A DNA stretch of 64,000 nt from Streptomyces sp. NBC_00335 (lineage in GTDB: Bacteria; Actinomycetota; Actinomycetes; Streptomycetales; Streptomycetaceae), in assembly GCF_036127095.1 (NCBI RefSeq), contig NZ_CP108006.1, forward strand, positions 7,803,501 through 7,867,500, read 5' to 3'. Position numbers and translations under genes: made by a program. Below the pieces are notes generated by a model, which worked only from the letters and a program-made list of their open reading frames with translations, ran no database searches and was not told the origin of the DNA. Of the stretch, positions 21,432 to 28,550 are shown one piece after another. Positions within the stretch are counted from its first letter, which is position 1. Each line of letters begins with the position of its first letter.

Positions 21432-22088
21432 TCACCCCGCCCGGTGCAGGGCTACGAGGAGCAGCCAGATCCGGTCCGCCAGCTCGGCCGGGTCCGCCGG
21501 GCCGGCGGGGAGGGCGCCGTGCAGCCAGTCCGCGAGCACGGCGGTGAAGGTGGCCGCCACGGCCGAAGCGACCAGCTCGGGGCGCGGGGCGCCCACCGCG
21601 GCTCGCTCGGCCCGGCTGCGCTCGCGCAGCTCCCGGTACAGGCGTTCGCCGAGCGGGCCGCCGCCGCCCGGCAGGAGCAGGGCGCGGTAGAGCGGGGCCC
21701 GGTCGGCCGCGCCCCCGAGGAAAGACGCCAGCGCGGCCGGGGGCCGGGCCGGGGGGAGCGCCGACGGATCGGTCTGCCAGGCGTGCAGGGCGTCGACCGC
21801 CGCGTGCACGACGTCGGCGCACGCGTCCACCGCGAGCGCGGTGAGGTCCTCGTAGTGCAGGTAGAACGTGGCCCGGCCGACGCCCGCCCGGCGCACCACC
21901 ATGGAGACGCCGACCTCGGCGAGCGGCCGGTCCGCGCACTCGGCGAGGAGGCTCTCGCGCAGCCGGGCCTTGGTGCGGGCGGTGCGGGGGTCGGTGCGGG
22001 GGGCGGTATCGGCATCCGCGGCGGCGTGCCCGCCGGCGGCCGCGCCCGGTCCGGCGGGCGGCCGCCCGTCCTGCTCGCCGGAGGTCAT
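21432..22088 (-). CDS. TetR-family transcriptional regulator
   Basis: A 218-residue regulator. After a disordered N-terminal tail of about 35 residues (AAGGHAAADADTAPRTDPRT), residues 38-85 form the TetR helix-turn-helix (KARLRESLLAECADRPL, EVGVSMVVRRAGVGRATFYLHY with the usual FYxHF-like end). The C-terminal ligand-binding helices are Ala/Leu-rich (AVAATFTAVLADWLHGALPAG). The ATG overlaps the DUF1304 gene stop by four bases (ATGA), so the regulator is co-transcribed with and coupled to DUF1304. A 30-bp near-perfect palindrome ahead of that operon is its probable operator. The ligand is unknown. Confidence 0.88.
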   Translation of the reverse strand: MTSGEQDGRPPAGPGAAAGGHAAADADTAPRTDPRTARTKARLRESLLAECADRPLAEVGVSMVVRRAGVGRATFYLHYEDLTALAVDACADVVHAAVDALHAWQTDPSALPPARPPAALASFLGGAADRAPLYRALLLPGGGGPLGERLYRELRERSRAERAAVGAPRPELVASAVAATFTAVLADWLHGALPAGPADPAELADRIWLLLVALHRAG

Positions 22089-22438
22089 CGGGCGAGCAGC
22101 GCCGCGCCCAGGGCGAGGGCGCCGGGCAGGGCCTGGGCGAAGAGGATGCGGCGGTTGGCGGTCGCGGCCCCGTACACCCCGGCGACGATCACGCAGACGA
22201 GGAAGAAGATCTGCGTGGCGAGCGAATCGATGACGAGGGACCAGACCAGGCCGGCGGCCAGGAATCCGTTGTAGAGGCCCTGGTTGGCGGCGAGCGGGGC
22301 GGTCAGGCGGGCCGTGTCGGCGTCGAAGCCGTGCAGGGCGCGGCCGGGCGGTCGCTGCCACAGGAACATCTCCAGGACCAGGATGTACGCGTGCAGTGCG
22401 GCGACGAGGCCGATGAGGATCGTTGCGACCGTGTGCAC
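22085..22438 (-). CDS. DUF1304 small membrane protein
   Basis: A 117-residue membrane protein with four predicted transmembrane helices, the full size of DUF1304. The family pattern is clear: VAALHAYILVLEMFLW at the start, a central ANQGLYNGFLAAGL, FFLVCVIVAGVYGAAT, and a final helix ALPGALALGAALL. The function is not known. The GTG start at 22438 is chosen because GGGAGGTGG lies right ahead of it and homologues begin there; a longer frame to 22495 would read through the operator region. It is the first gene of a two-gene operon with the TetR regulator, divergent from the BtrH_N gene. Confidence 0.85.
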   Translation of the reverse strand: MHTVATILIGLVAALHAYILVLEMFLWQRPPGRALHGFDADTARLTAPLAANQGLYNGFLAAGLVWSLVIDSLATQIFFLVCVIVAGVYGAATANRRILFAQALPGALALGAALLAR

Positions 22439-22480
22439 GGCCACCTCCCTGGGGGCGGGGTGAGCGGAGAGCGGCCCCTC

Positions 22481-22510
22481 CGACTTCCTGGACAACTGTA
22501 CAGGAAGTCG
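22481..22510. promoter_or_regulatory. TetR-type operator, 30-bp near-perfect palindrome
   Basis: Arms CGACTTCCTG (22481-22490) and CAGGAAGTCG (22501-22510) are exact complements; the 10-bp centre GACAACTGTA adds three more symmetric pairs, so 26 of 30 bases are paired. It lies between the divergent DUF1304-TetR operon and the BtrH_N gene, where one bound repressor could control both directions. Binding by the adjacent TetR is inferred. Confidence 0.75.
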
Positions 22511-22550
22511 CGTCGCAGCCTGCGGTCCGCGGCGCGGCTACGCTGACCGC

Positions 22551-23585
22551 ATGACTGCGCACGTATATGAAGACTTCGCCCCCGGAAGCCACCGCGAGGC
22601 CACGCTGATCCGGCACGCGCTCGGCAGCGTGCACGAAGAGGCCCTGGTCGCGGGCCTGGCGGGCGGTATCGGCTTCATGTACTTCGTGTTCGAGTACGCC
22701 GGCCGGCCGCCGATGCCGACGATCGTCGCCCAGGCCCACCCCGACCCCTGGGTCCAGGTCGCCCTCGGCCGCCTGCGCATCCCCTACGAGGCCACGCGCA
22801 GCGCCAAGCCCCGCTGGCACCGGGTCGAGGCCGCGCTCGACGCCGGGGCCCCGGTGCTCTGCACCGTCGACCGGTCCGCCCTGCCCTGGCACGGCCCCGC
22901 CCCGATGGCCGAGCTGGCCGCCGCCGATCCGTATGTGGTGGCCCTGGTCGGCTACGGCGGGGACACCTTCCACGTCGACGACCCGGCGGCCGCCCTGGAC
23001 GGGGCCGGGGGTCCGTACGCGATCGGCCGCGAGGAGTTCGGCGCCGCCTGGTCCGGACACAAGAAGGGCCGCCATCAGATGGTGGTGACCACCGGGAAGC
23101 CCGCCGGCGAGCCCGACCTGGACGCGGCGATCGCCGCCACCGTCTCCCGCCTCACCGGGCCGGTGCTCGGCAACCACTTCGACGTCAACTTCGGCTTCTC
23201 CGGCATGGAGAAGTTCGCCGCGCAGTTGCGCGACACCAGCACCAAGACCGGCTGGGAACGCCGCTTCGCCACGCCCGAGGCCTTCGCGCTGGGCACGCAG
23301 CGGCTCTCCGCCTGCCTGGAGGAGGAGTGGACCGCCCCGGGCGCCACCCGGCCGCTCTACGCGGACTTCCTCGACCTCGCCGGACACGGGGAGGCGGCCG
23401 GGCTCTTCCGTGACTCCGGGAGGCAGTGGTCGCGGCTCGCGGAGCTGGCCCGCGCGGCGGACCCCGAGGCGGACGCCGCGGGACGGCGGGAGCTCTTCGA
23501 CGCCTGCGCCGAGCTCGTGGACGGCGCCCTGGTGCTGGAGCGGCAGGCGGTGGCGCTGCTGCCGCAGGCGGCGCCCGCCGAGTAA
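22551..23585 (+). CDS. BtrH N-terminal / DUF4872 domain protein
   Basis: A 344-residue cytoplasmic protein. The N-terminal ~130 residues fit BtrH_N (transglutaminase/papain-like acyltransferase fold): CHEE-type regions are replaced by GSVHEEALVAGLAGGIGF, with GAPVLCTVD and YVVALVGYGGDTFHVDDP carrying plausible catalytic Cys and His. The C-terminal half fits DUF4872 (RHQMVVTTGKP, NFGFSGMEKFAAQLRD, YADFLDLAGH). BtrH itself transfers an acyl group in butirosin synthesis; Streptomyces proteins of this architecture are usually orphans. It is divergent from the DUF1304-TetR pair and probably controlled by the shared operator. Its substrate is unknown. Confidence 0.82.
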   Translation: MTAHVYEDFAPGSHREATLIRHALGSVHEEALVAGLAGGIGFMYFVFEYAGRPPMPTIVAQAHPDPWVQVALGRLRIPYEATRSAKPRWHRVEAALDAGAPVLCTVDRSALPWHGPAPMAELAAADPYVVALVGYGGDTFHVDDPAAALDGAGGPYAIGREEFGAAWSGHKKGRHQMVVTTGKPAGEPDLDAAIAATVSRLTGPVLGNHFDVNFGFSGMEKFAAQLRDTSTKTGWERRFATPEAFALGTQRLSACLEEEWTAPGATRPLYADFLDLAGHGEAAGLFRDSGRQWSRLAELARAADPEADAAGRRELFDACAELVDGALVLERQAVALLPQAAPAE

Positions 23586-23620
23586 GGGCCGCGCGGGGCG
23601 GCGTGGGGCCGCGTGGGGCC

Positions 23621-23653
23621 GCGTCAAAAGTTGAGTCGCTCAATTTTTGACGC
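23621..23653 (+). terminator. 15-bp hairpin with G-U pair after the BtrH_N gene
   Basis: Arms 23621-23635 and 23639-23653 pair along 15 positions (one G-U) around a TCG loop; the inner part is A/T-rich (TCAAAAGTTGAG / CTCAATTTTTGA). It starts 36 bp after the BtrH_N stop, where a terminator is expected. Such an A/T-rich perfect palindrome could equally be an operator for the downstream antiporter gene. Confidence 0.55.
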
Positions 23654-23718
23654 GGTGAAACCTCTGGGCGTACGGTGGACAAATCGTCCCCGAGCACCCC
23701 TAAGGCCCTGTACCGCGC

Positions 23719-25464
23719 ATGGAAATGACCCTCGTCTCGATCGTCGGCGTCAGCAGCATCGTCGCCGTCGCCGCCTTCTCGAAGCGGCTCGGCCTCGCCG
23801 CCCCCCTGAGCCTGGTGGTCGTCGGCATCGCCCTCAGCTTCGTACCGGGCGTGCCGGCGCTCGCTGTCGAACCGGAGTGGGTCCTCGCGGGCGTGCTGCC
23901 ACCCCTGCTCTATTCGACGGCCGTGAACATGCCCGCGTCTGACTTCCGCCGCAACATCAAGGCCATCAGCGGTCTCGCGGTCCTGCTCGTGGCCGTCACC
24001 ACCCTCGGGGCGGGCTGGCTCTTCCACTGGCTCATGCCCGGCCTCGGCTGGCCCGCCGCCTTCGCCCTCGGCGCCGTCGTCAGCCCCACCGACGCGGTCG
24101 CCGCGACCTCCATGGGCAAGCAGCTCGGCCTCCCGTCACGGCTGCTGACCATGCTGGAGGGCGAGGGACTCGTCAACGACGCCTCCGCCCTGGTGCTGCT
24201 GCGCTCCGCGATCGCGGCCATGGCCGGAACCGTCTCCCTGGCCGGGGTCGCCGGGAACTTCCTCTTCTCCGTGGCCCTGGCCACCGCCGTCGGCCTCCTC
24301 GTGGGCCTCGTCAACGTCCGGGTCCGGGCGCTGCTCAAAGACAGCCTGCTGAACACGGCGATCTCCTTCGTCGTGCCCTTCGTCGCCTTCCTGCCGGCCG
24401 AGGAGTTCCATGCGTCCGGAGTCCTCGCCGTGGTCGTCGCGGGCCTGGTCACCGGCCATCAGGCCCCGCGCTTCCTCAGCGCCCAGGACCGGCTGGCCGA
24501 GGCCATGAACTGGCGCACGCTCGCCTTCCTGCTCGAAAGCGCGATCTTCCTGCTGATGGGGCTCGGCCTCAAGGGCCTCCTCGACCAGGTCGCCGCGGAC
24601 GGGCTCAGCGCCTGGCGCGCCCTGTTCATCGGCCTCGCGGCCGCCGCCCTGGTGATCGTGGCGCGCATGGTGTTCGTCGCCCCGCTCATCGCCTCGCTGC
24701 GCAAGGACGCGCAGCGGGCCGCCGAGAAGAAGCCCCGGCTCGACTGGCTGATGGACCGGCTCGGCGCCCCGGAGTCCGAGCAGCAGGTCAATCCGCTGCG
24801 CCCCCGCAGGGAGCTGACGCCCCGCCGCAGGGAGCAGATGAAGGACCGCGTCACCCGGGCTTCGGCCGACGCCGACTTCAAGGTCAACGAGAGCCTCGGC
24901 TGGCGCAGCGGCGTGGCCCTGGCCTGGGCCGGGATGCGCGGGGCGATCACCGTCGCCGCGGCCCAGACCCTGCCCGAGGACACCCCGTACCGCCCCCAGT
25001 TGCTGCTCATCGCCTTCGTGGTCGCCACCACCACGCTGCTGCTCCAGGGCCTGACCCTGCCCGCCGTCATCCGGAAGGTGAAGGTCTCCGGCGACGATCC
25101 GGTCCGCTTCCGGGAGGAGTACGGGCGGCTGCTCGACGAGGTCGCCGCCGCGGGCCGCGCCGCGCTGGACGAGCCGGGCCTCGTCCGGGGCGACGGCAGC
25201 CCGTACGCGCCGGAGGTCCTCGCCAAGGTCCGCGAGGACGCCCGGCTGGAGCGGGGGGACGGGCACGCGAAGGGCCCCGCGTTCGACGGCGCGCGCGAAC
25301 AGTACGTGGACCTGCGGCTCGGTGTGATCGCCGCCTCGCGGGACGCCGTCCTGGCCGCCCGCTCGACCGGGATCTACAGCTCGCAGGCCATCAACCAGGC
25401 CCAGCAGGGGCTGGACCTGGACGAGGCCCTGTTCCAGCGCCTGGGCGCGGCCACCCGGCACTGA
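23719..25464 (+). CDS. CPA1-family Na+/H+ antiporter
   Basis: A 581-residue integral membrane protein with 12 or so predicted transmembrane helices in the first ~430 residues and a charged cytosolic C-terminal tail (KEVRED-like helices to the end). Family motifs are visible: VLPPLLYSTAVNMP, the ion-site GAVVSPTDAVAATS with the functional Asp, and EGEGLVNDASALV, typical of NhaP/NhaG-type CPA1 antiporters. It exchanges protons for Na+ or K+ to control pH and ions. The ATG at 23719 has only a weak ribosome site. A stem-loop ends 65 bp upstream. It is convergent with the thioredoxin-like gene, 17 bp apart. Confidence 0.92.
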   Translation: MEMTLVSIVGVSSIVAVAAFSKRLGLAAPLSLVVVGIALSFVPGVPALAVEPEWVLAGVLPPLLYSTAVNMPASDFRRNIKAISGLAVLLVAVTTLGAGWLFHWLMPGLGWPAAFALGAVVSPTDAVAATSMGKQLGLPSRLLTMLEGEGLVNDASALVLLRSAIAAMAGTVSLAGVAGNFLFSVALATAVGLLVGLVNVRVRALLKDSLLNTAISFVVPFVAFLPAEEFHASGVLAVVVAGLVTGHQAPRFLSAQDRLAEAMNWRTLAFLLESAIFLLMGLGLKGLLDQVAADGLSAWRALFIGLAAAALVIVARMVFVAPLIASLRKDAQRAAEKKPRLDWLMDRLGAPESEQQVNPLRPRRELTPRRREQMKDRVTRASADADFKVNESLGWRSGVALAWAGMRGAITVAAAQTLPEDTPYRPQLLLIAFVVATTTLLLQGLTLPAVIRKVKVSGDDPVRFREEYGRLLDEVAAAGRAALDEPGLVRGDGSPYAPEVLAKVREDARLERGDGHAKGPAFDGAREQYVDLRLGVIAASRDAVLAARSTGIYSSQAINQAQQGLDLDEALFQRLGAATRH

Positions 25465-25481
25465 CGCCCACGCTTCCTCGA

Positions 25482-25820
25482 TCAGAGACGGGCGTCGAGG
25501 AACACCCGGAACTCCTCGGCCGTCATCGGCCCGGCCTGGGTGGCCACCGGCTCGCCGGCCGTGATGAGCACGGCCGTCGGGGCCCCCGTCACCCCGTACC
25601 GCTTGGTCTGCGCGGGGCAGCGGGTGATGTCCACGCGGACCGCCGTCAGCCGGGTTCCGTACTCCTGCGCCAGTGCGGCGACGACCGTGTCCATCGCGCG
25701 GCAGGGCTCCAGGGCCTTCGGCCAGCTGCCGCAGAAGTAGGCGAGCACCGGCCCGTCCGTCATGCCCAGGATGAAGTCGAACTCCTGGTCCTCCAGTGGC
25801 TGGTGTACCCGACGTGCCAT
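25482..25820 (-). CDS. thioredoxin-fold protein with an altered active site
   Basis: A 112-residue thioredoxin-like protein, about the normal domain size. The fold markers are present: PVLAYFCGSWPKALEPCRAMD at the active-site helix (split here as YFCGSW and PKALEPCRAMD), VDITRCPAQTKRYGVTGAPTAVLI with the cis-Pro (GAPT), and a C-terminal helix TAEEFRVFLDARL. The canonical WCGPC is not there: the helix start reads W-PKALEP-C, keeping one Cys at the resolving position while another sits before the Trp. Disulfide exchange by the usual CxxC is therefore unlikely; it may act as a thiol-binding, monothiol or chaperone-type protein. Confidence 0.78.
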   Translation of the reverse strand: MARRVHQPLEDQEFDFILGMTDGPVLAYFCGSWPKALEPCRAMDTVVAALAQEYGTRLTAVRVDITRCPAQTKRYGVTGAPTAVLITAGEPVATQAGPMTAEEFRVFLDARL

Positions 25821-25921
25821 GGATGGTGCTCCGCTTCGTGTGCCGTGCGATCCGAACGGCTCCCATCATCGCCGCTCGGCCCGCCGGGGCGTTGTCAGTG
25901 CCGTCTGTGAAGCTGACCGGT

Positions 25922-26191
25922 ATGGACGACAGGATGCTCCGGCGCCGGGTCTACGGCGCCGACCACGACGACCCCGACCCGGGTCCGCTCCCGGGGCACG
26001 CCTACGGAGAGCTTGTGGGCGGTCCCCTCGACGGGCTGCTCCTCGACATCACGGGCTGGAGCGGTCCGCAGCTCGCCGAAGAGGCCCGGCTCCCCACGGA
26101 GATAGGGCGTTACGGGCCCGGCGGCCGGGCCCACTACCGGCGCCGCCCCGCCGATCCCGGTCACTGGGACTGGACGGGCGACAGCCGCTGA
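25922..26191 (+). CDS. small hypothetical protein
   Basis: An 89-residue acidic/basic mixed protein without a recognised domain. It starts MDDRMLRRRVYGADHDDP and contains AYGELVGGPLDGLLLDITGW, and ends with an aromatic stretch (GHWDWTGD). The GGPLDG segment with following hydrophobics resembles short uncharacterised actinobacterial proteins. The ATG at 25922 lies in a 460-bp stretch otherwise without good coding signal, between two minus-strand genes; the third-position G/C bias of the frame supports it being real. No operon partner. Confidence 0.55.
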   Translation: MDDRMLRRRVYGADHDDPDPGPLPGHAYGELVGGPLDGLLLDITGWSGPQLAEEARLPTEIGRYGPGGRAHYRRRPADPGHWDWTGDSR

Positions 26192-26272
26192 CTCCGCGGG
26201 CGGCGGAAGGCAAGCGGCCGGCGGTGGGCATGCGGCGGGCGGTGGGGTGCCCGCCCGGGCGGCCCGGCGGCC

Positions 26273-26647
26273 TCAGCCCGTCGCGTTCCGGCTGACCTTG
26301 CGGGCCCACAGCACCAGCGGGACCTGGAGCGGCAGCCGGCCCAGGGTCACGGCCCGCAGGGCGGGGGAGCGGTGGCGGGCGTCGGCGGCCATCTTGACGT
26401 TCGCGGGGAACACGCCGACGAAGAACGCCGCCGTCGCCAGGGCCGCGACCTTGCGGGTGCGCGGGTGGGCGACACCGGCCGCGAGCGCGAGCTCCGCCAC
26501 GCCGCTCGCGTACGTCCACTGGCGCGGGGTGCCGGGCAGCGAGCGCGGCACGGTCGCGTCGAACTGCTTGGGAGCGACGGCGTGCGCCACCGCCGCGCCG
26601 GCCAGGAGACCGGCGAGGAGGAGCGGTGAGGAGGGTACGCGCGGCAT
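26273..26647 (-). CDS. DoxX-family membrane protein
   Basis: A 124-residue membrane protein with four predicted transmembrane helices (LLLAGLLAGAAVAHAVAP; WTYASGVAELALAAGVA; VAALATAAFFVGVFPANVKM; LPLQVPLVLWARKV). The GVAELALA and FPANVKMAAD segments are typical of small DoxX/MauE-related proteins of actinomycetes. DoxX relatives are linked to thiol and redox homeostasis in mycobacteria; that role is not shown for this short type. The ATG at 26647 follows GAGAGGATC. It stands alone on its strand, divergent from the DGPF gene. Confidence 0.8.
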   Translation of the reverse strand: MPRVPSSPLLLAGLLAGAAVAHAVAPKQFDATVPRSLPGTPRQWTYASGVAELALAAGVAHPRTRKVAALATAAFFVGVFPANVKMAADARHRSPALRAVTLGRLPLQVPLVLWARKVSRNATG

Positions 26648-26772
26648 CGGGGATCCTCTCGGAGGGGCCTGGGCCCGGCGATCCTACTCGCCGGTAGCTC
26701 CGGGTGGGGCGGCGACCGGAATCTCCGTCACCGTGCGCGCCCCGAAAGTCGCTGAAGATTTTTCCGGGAAGC

Positions 26773-26799
26773 TGTCGATCCCGGCGTCTCCCGTTCGAC
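26773..26799 (+). promoter_or_regulatory. ECF42-type promoter ahead of the DGPF gene (TGTCGA-N17-CGAC)
   Basis: TGTCGA at 26773-26778 and CGAC at 26796-26799, 17 bp apart, match the promoter elements reported for ECF42 sigma factors in S. venezuelae (TGTCGA at -35, CG[A/T]C at -10). It lies 52 bp ahead of the DGPF start codon, and the ECF42 gene is two genes further, so the sigma factor probably recognises it. Confidence 0.75.
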
Positions 26800-26851
26800 G
26801 CAGGGGTGAGAGGCGGGGAAGGGCCCCGTCCTCCACCACCGAGGAGTCACC

Positions 26852-27211
26852 ATGCCGCGCTTCCTTTCGCTGATCCGCATCGACGAGCAGAACCTGACCC
26901 CCGACACCCCCTTCCCGGCCGACTTCAACGACCGCATGGGCGCCCTGATGGAGGAGATCACCAAGGCCGGGGTCATGCTCGACACCGCCGGTCTGCTCCC
27001 CACCTCCGAGGGAACCAGGGTCACCTGGTCCGGCGGGAAGCTCAGCTACACCGACGGGCCCTTCACCGAGACCAAGGAGGTCGTCGGCGGGTACGCCCTC
27101 ATGCAGTGCAAGGACAAGGACGAGGCGCTGGAGTGGACCAAGCGCTTCCTGGAGATCCACCCCGAGAACTGGACGGTCGGCGCCGAGCTCCGTCAGCTCG
27201 ACGGAAGCTGA
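26852..27211 (+). CDS. YciI-family DGPF-domain protein
   Basis: A 119-residue cytoplasmic protein with a ferredoxin-like YCII fold. It opens MPRFLSLIRIDE, has the signature TDGPFTETKEVVGGY (residues 68-82) that names the DGPF family, and ends EIHPENWTVGAELRQL. DGPF proteins are the conserved genomic partners of ECF42 sigma factors; their biochemical role is unknown, though they may bind or sense a small molecule. A GAGGAG site precedes the ATG at 26852. It is transcribed from an ECF42-type promoter and is followed 57 bp later by the sigma factor itself. Confidence 0.92.
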   Translation: MPRFLSLIRIDEQNLTPDTPFPADFNDRMGALMEEITKAGVMLDTAGLLPTSEGTRVTWSGGKLSYTDGPFTETKEVVGGYALMQCKDKDEALEWTKRFLEIHPENWTVGAELRQLDGS

Positions 27212-27243
27212 CGGCCGCCGCCGCGCGCCGTTTGCCCTGCCTC

Positions 27244-27273
27244 GTCACGGCTGCTCTGATGGGTAGCCGTGAC
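27244..27273 (+). promoter_or_regulatory. inverted repeat covering the sigma factor start codon
   Basis: GTCACGGCT (27244-27252) and AGCCGTGAC (27265-27273) are exact complements 12 bp apart. In mRNA the stem would include the GTG start codon (27269-27271), hiding it from the ribosome. This could limit translation of the sigma factor or couple it to upstream translation. Confidence 0.6.
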
Positions 27274-28507
27274 GGCAGTGAGTACGACCCGAGCGGTCGA
27301 AGCGGTGTTCAGGATCGAGTCCGCGCGGATCATCGCGGGCGTCGCCCGGATCGTGCGCGACGTCGGCATCGCCGAGGAGATCACCCAGGACGCACTGGTC
27401 GCGGCGCTGGAGCAGTGGCCGGCCTCCGGGGTGCCCGACAAGCCGGGGGCCTGGCTGATGGCCACCGCCAAACACCGGGCCATCGACCTCGTCCGCCGCA
27501 AGGAGACCTACGCGCGCAAGCTCGCCGAGGTGGGCCGCACCCTGGAGGACGTCCCGCCGCCGGAGGAGGAGGGCGCGCTCGCGGACCCCGAGTCCATCGA
27601 CGACGACCTGCTCCGGCTCATCTTCACCGCCTGCCATCCCGTCCTCGCCACCGAGGCCCGGATCGCGCTGACCCTGCGGCTGATGGGCGGACTGACGACC
27701 CAGGAGATCGCCCGCGCCTTCCTCTGCCCCGAACCGACGGTCGCCCAGCGGATCGTCCGGGCGAAGCGGGCGCTCGCGAAGGCGGGGGTGCCCTTCGAGG
27801 TCCCGTACGGAGCCGACCGCGAAGAGCGCCTCGCCTCCGTCCTGGAGGTCATCTACCTCGTCTTCAACGAGGGCTACTCGGCCACGGCCGGCGACGACCT
27901 CGTCCGGCCCGCCCTGTGCGAGGACGCCCTGCGCCTCGCCCGCGTCCTGACGGGCCTGATGCCCAAGGAACCCGAGGTGCACGGCCTGGCGGCGCTGCTG
28001 GAGTTCCAGGCCTCGCGGATCGCCACCCGCACCGGCCCCGACGGGGAGCCGGTGCTGCTCGCCGACCAGAACCGGTCCAAGTGGAACCGCCTGCTGATCC
28101 GCCGCGGCGTCGAGGCCCTGCACCGGGCGGGCGCCGGCCCCTACTCCCTCCAGGCCGCCATCGCCGGCTGTCACGCCGACGCCGTCCGCTACGAGGACAC
28201 CGACTGGCGGACGATCGCCGCCCTCTACGGACGGCTCGTCCGGCTGATCCCGTCACCGGTGATCGAGCTCAACCGGGCCGTCGCCGTCTCGATGGCGGAG
28301 GGCCCGGCGGCGGCGCTCCCCCTGGTCGACGCCCTGACGGCGGAACCGGCCCTGCGCTCCTACCATTTGCTGCCGAGCGTACGGGGAGACCTGCTGGAGC
28401 GCCTCGGCCGCCCGGCGGAGGCCCGGGCGGAGTTCGAACGCGCGGCCTCGCTCACGCGCAACGCCCGGGAACAGACCCTGCTGCGCGCCCGCGCGGCCCG
28501 CCTCTGA
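27269..28507 (+). CDS. ECF42-group RNA polymerase sigma factor
   Basis: A 412-residue sigma-70 family protein. Sigma-2 spans about residues 8-75 (ESARIIAGVARIVRDVG, EEITQDALVAALEQWP, TAKHRAIDLVRR) and sigma-4 about 115-170 (LTLRLMGGLTTQEIARAFL, EPTVAQRIVRAKRALAKAG). A C-terminal extension of about 235 residues, helical and TPR-like (IELNRAVAVSMAEGP, LLERLGRPAEARAEFERA), is the ECF42 hallmark and is thought to be required for activity. No anti-sigma gene is nearby, as usual in this group. The GTG start at 27269 is enclosed in an inverted repeat. Its likely regulon includes the DGPF gene. Confidence 0.93.
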   Translation: MTAVSTTRAVEAVFRIESARIIAGVARIVRDVGIAEEITQDALVAALEQWPASGVPDKPGAWLMATAKHRAIDLVRRKETYARKLAEVGRTLEDVPPPEEEGALADPESIDDDLLRLIFTACHPVLATEARIALTLRLMGGLTTQEIARAFLCPEPTVAQRIVRAKRALAKAGVPFEVPYGADREERLASVLEVIYLVFNEGYSATAGDDLVRPALCEDALRLARVLTGLMPKEPEVHGLAALLEFQASRIATRTGPDGEPVLLADQNRSKWNRLLIRRGVEALHRAGAGPYSLQAAIAGCHADAVRYEDTDWRTIAALYGRLVRLIPSPVIELNRAVAVSMAEGPAAALPLVDALTAEPALRSYHLLPSVRGDLLERLGRPAEARAEFERAASLTRNAREQTLLRARAARL

Positions 28508-28508
28508 G

Positions 28509-28550
28509 GCCCGCCGCCGTCGGACGCGACCCGGGTCAGCCGCGGCGGGC
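28509..28550. terminator. possible bidirectional terminator between convergent genes
   Basis: GCCCGCCGC (28509-28517) and GCGGCGGGC (28542-28550) are exact complements 24 bp apart, between the convergent sigma factor and condensation-domain genes; the right arm is inside the latter's last codons. The long loop makes this a weak call. Confidence 0.35.

Noticed and set aside
23719..25464. Antiporter gene as potassium efflux or sodium-specific system
   Set aside because: The ion preference cannot be read from the sequence; only the CPA1 family is claimed.
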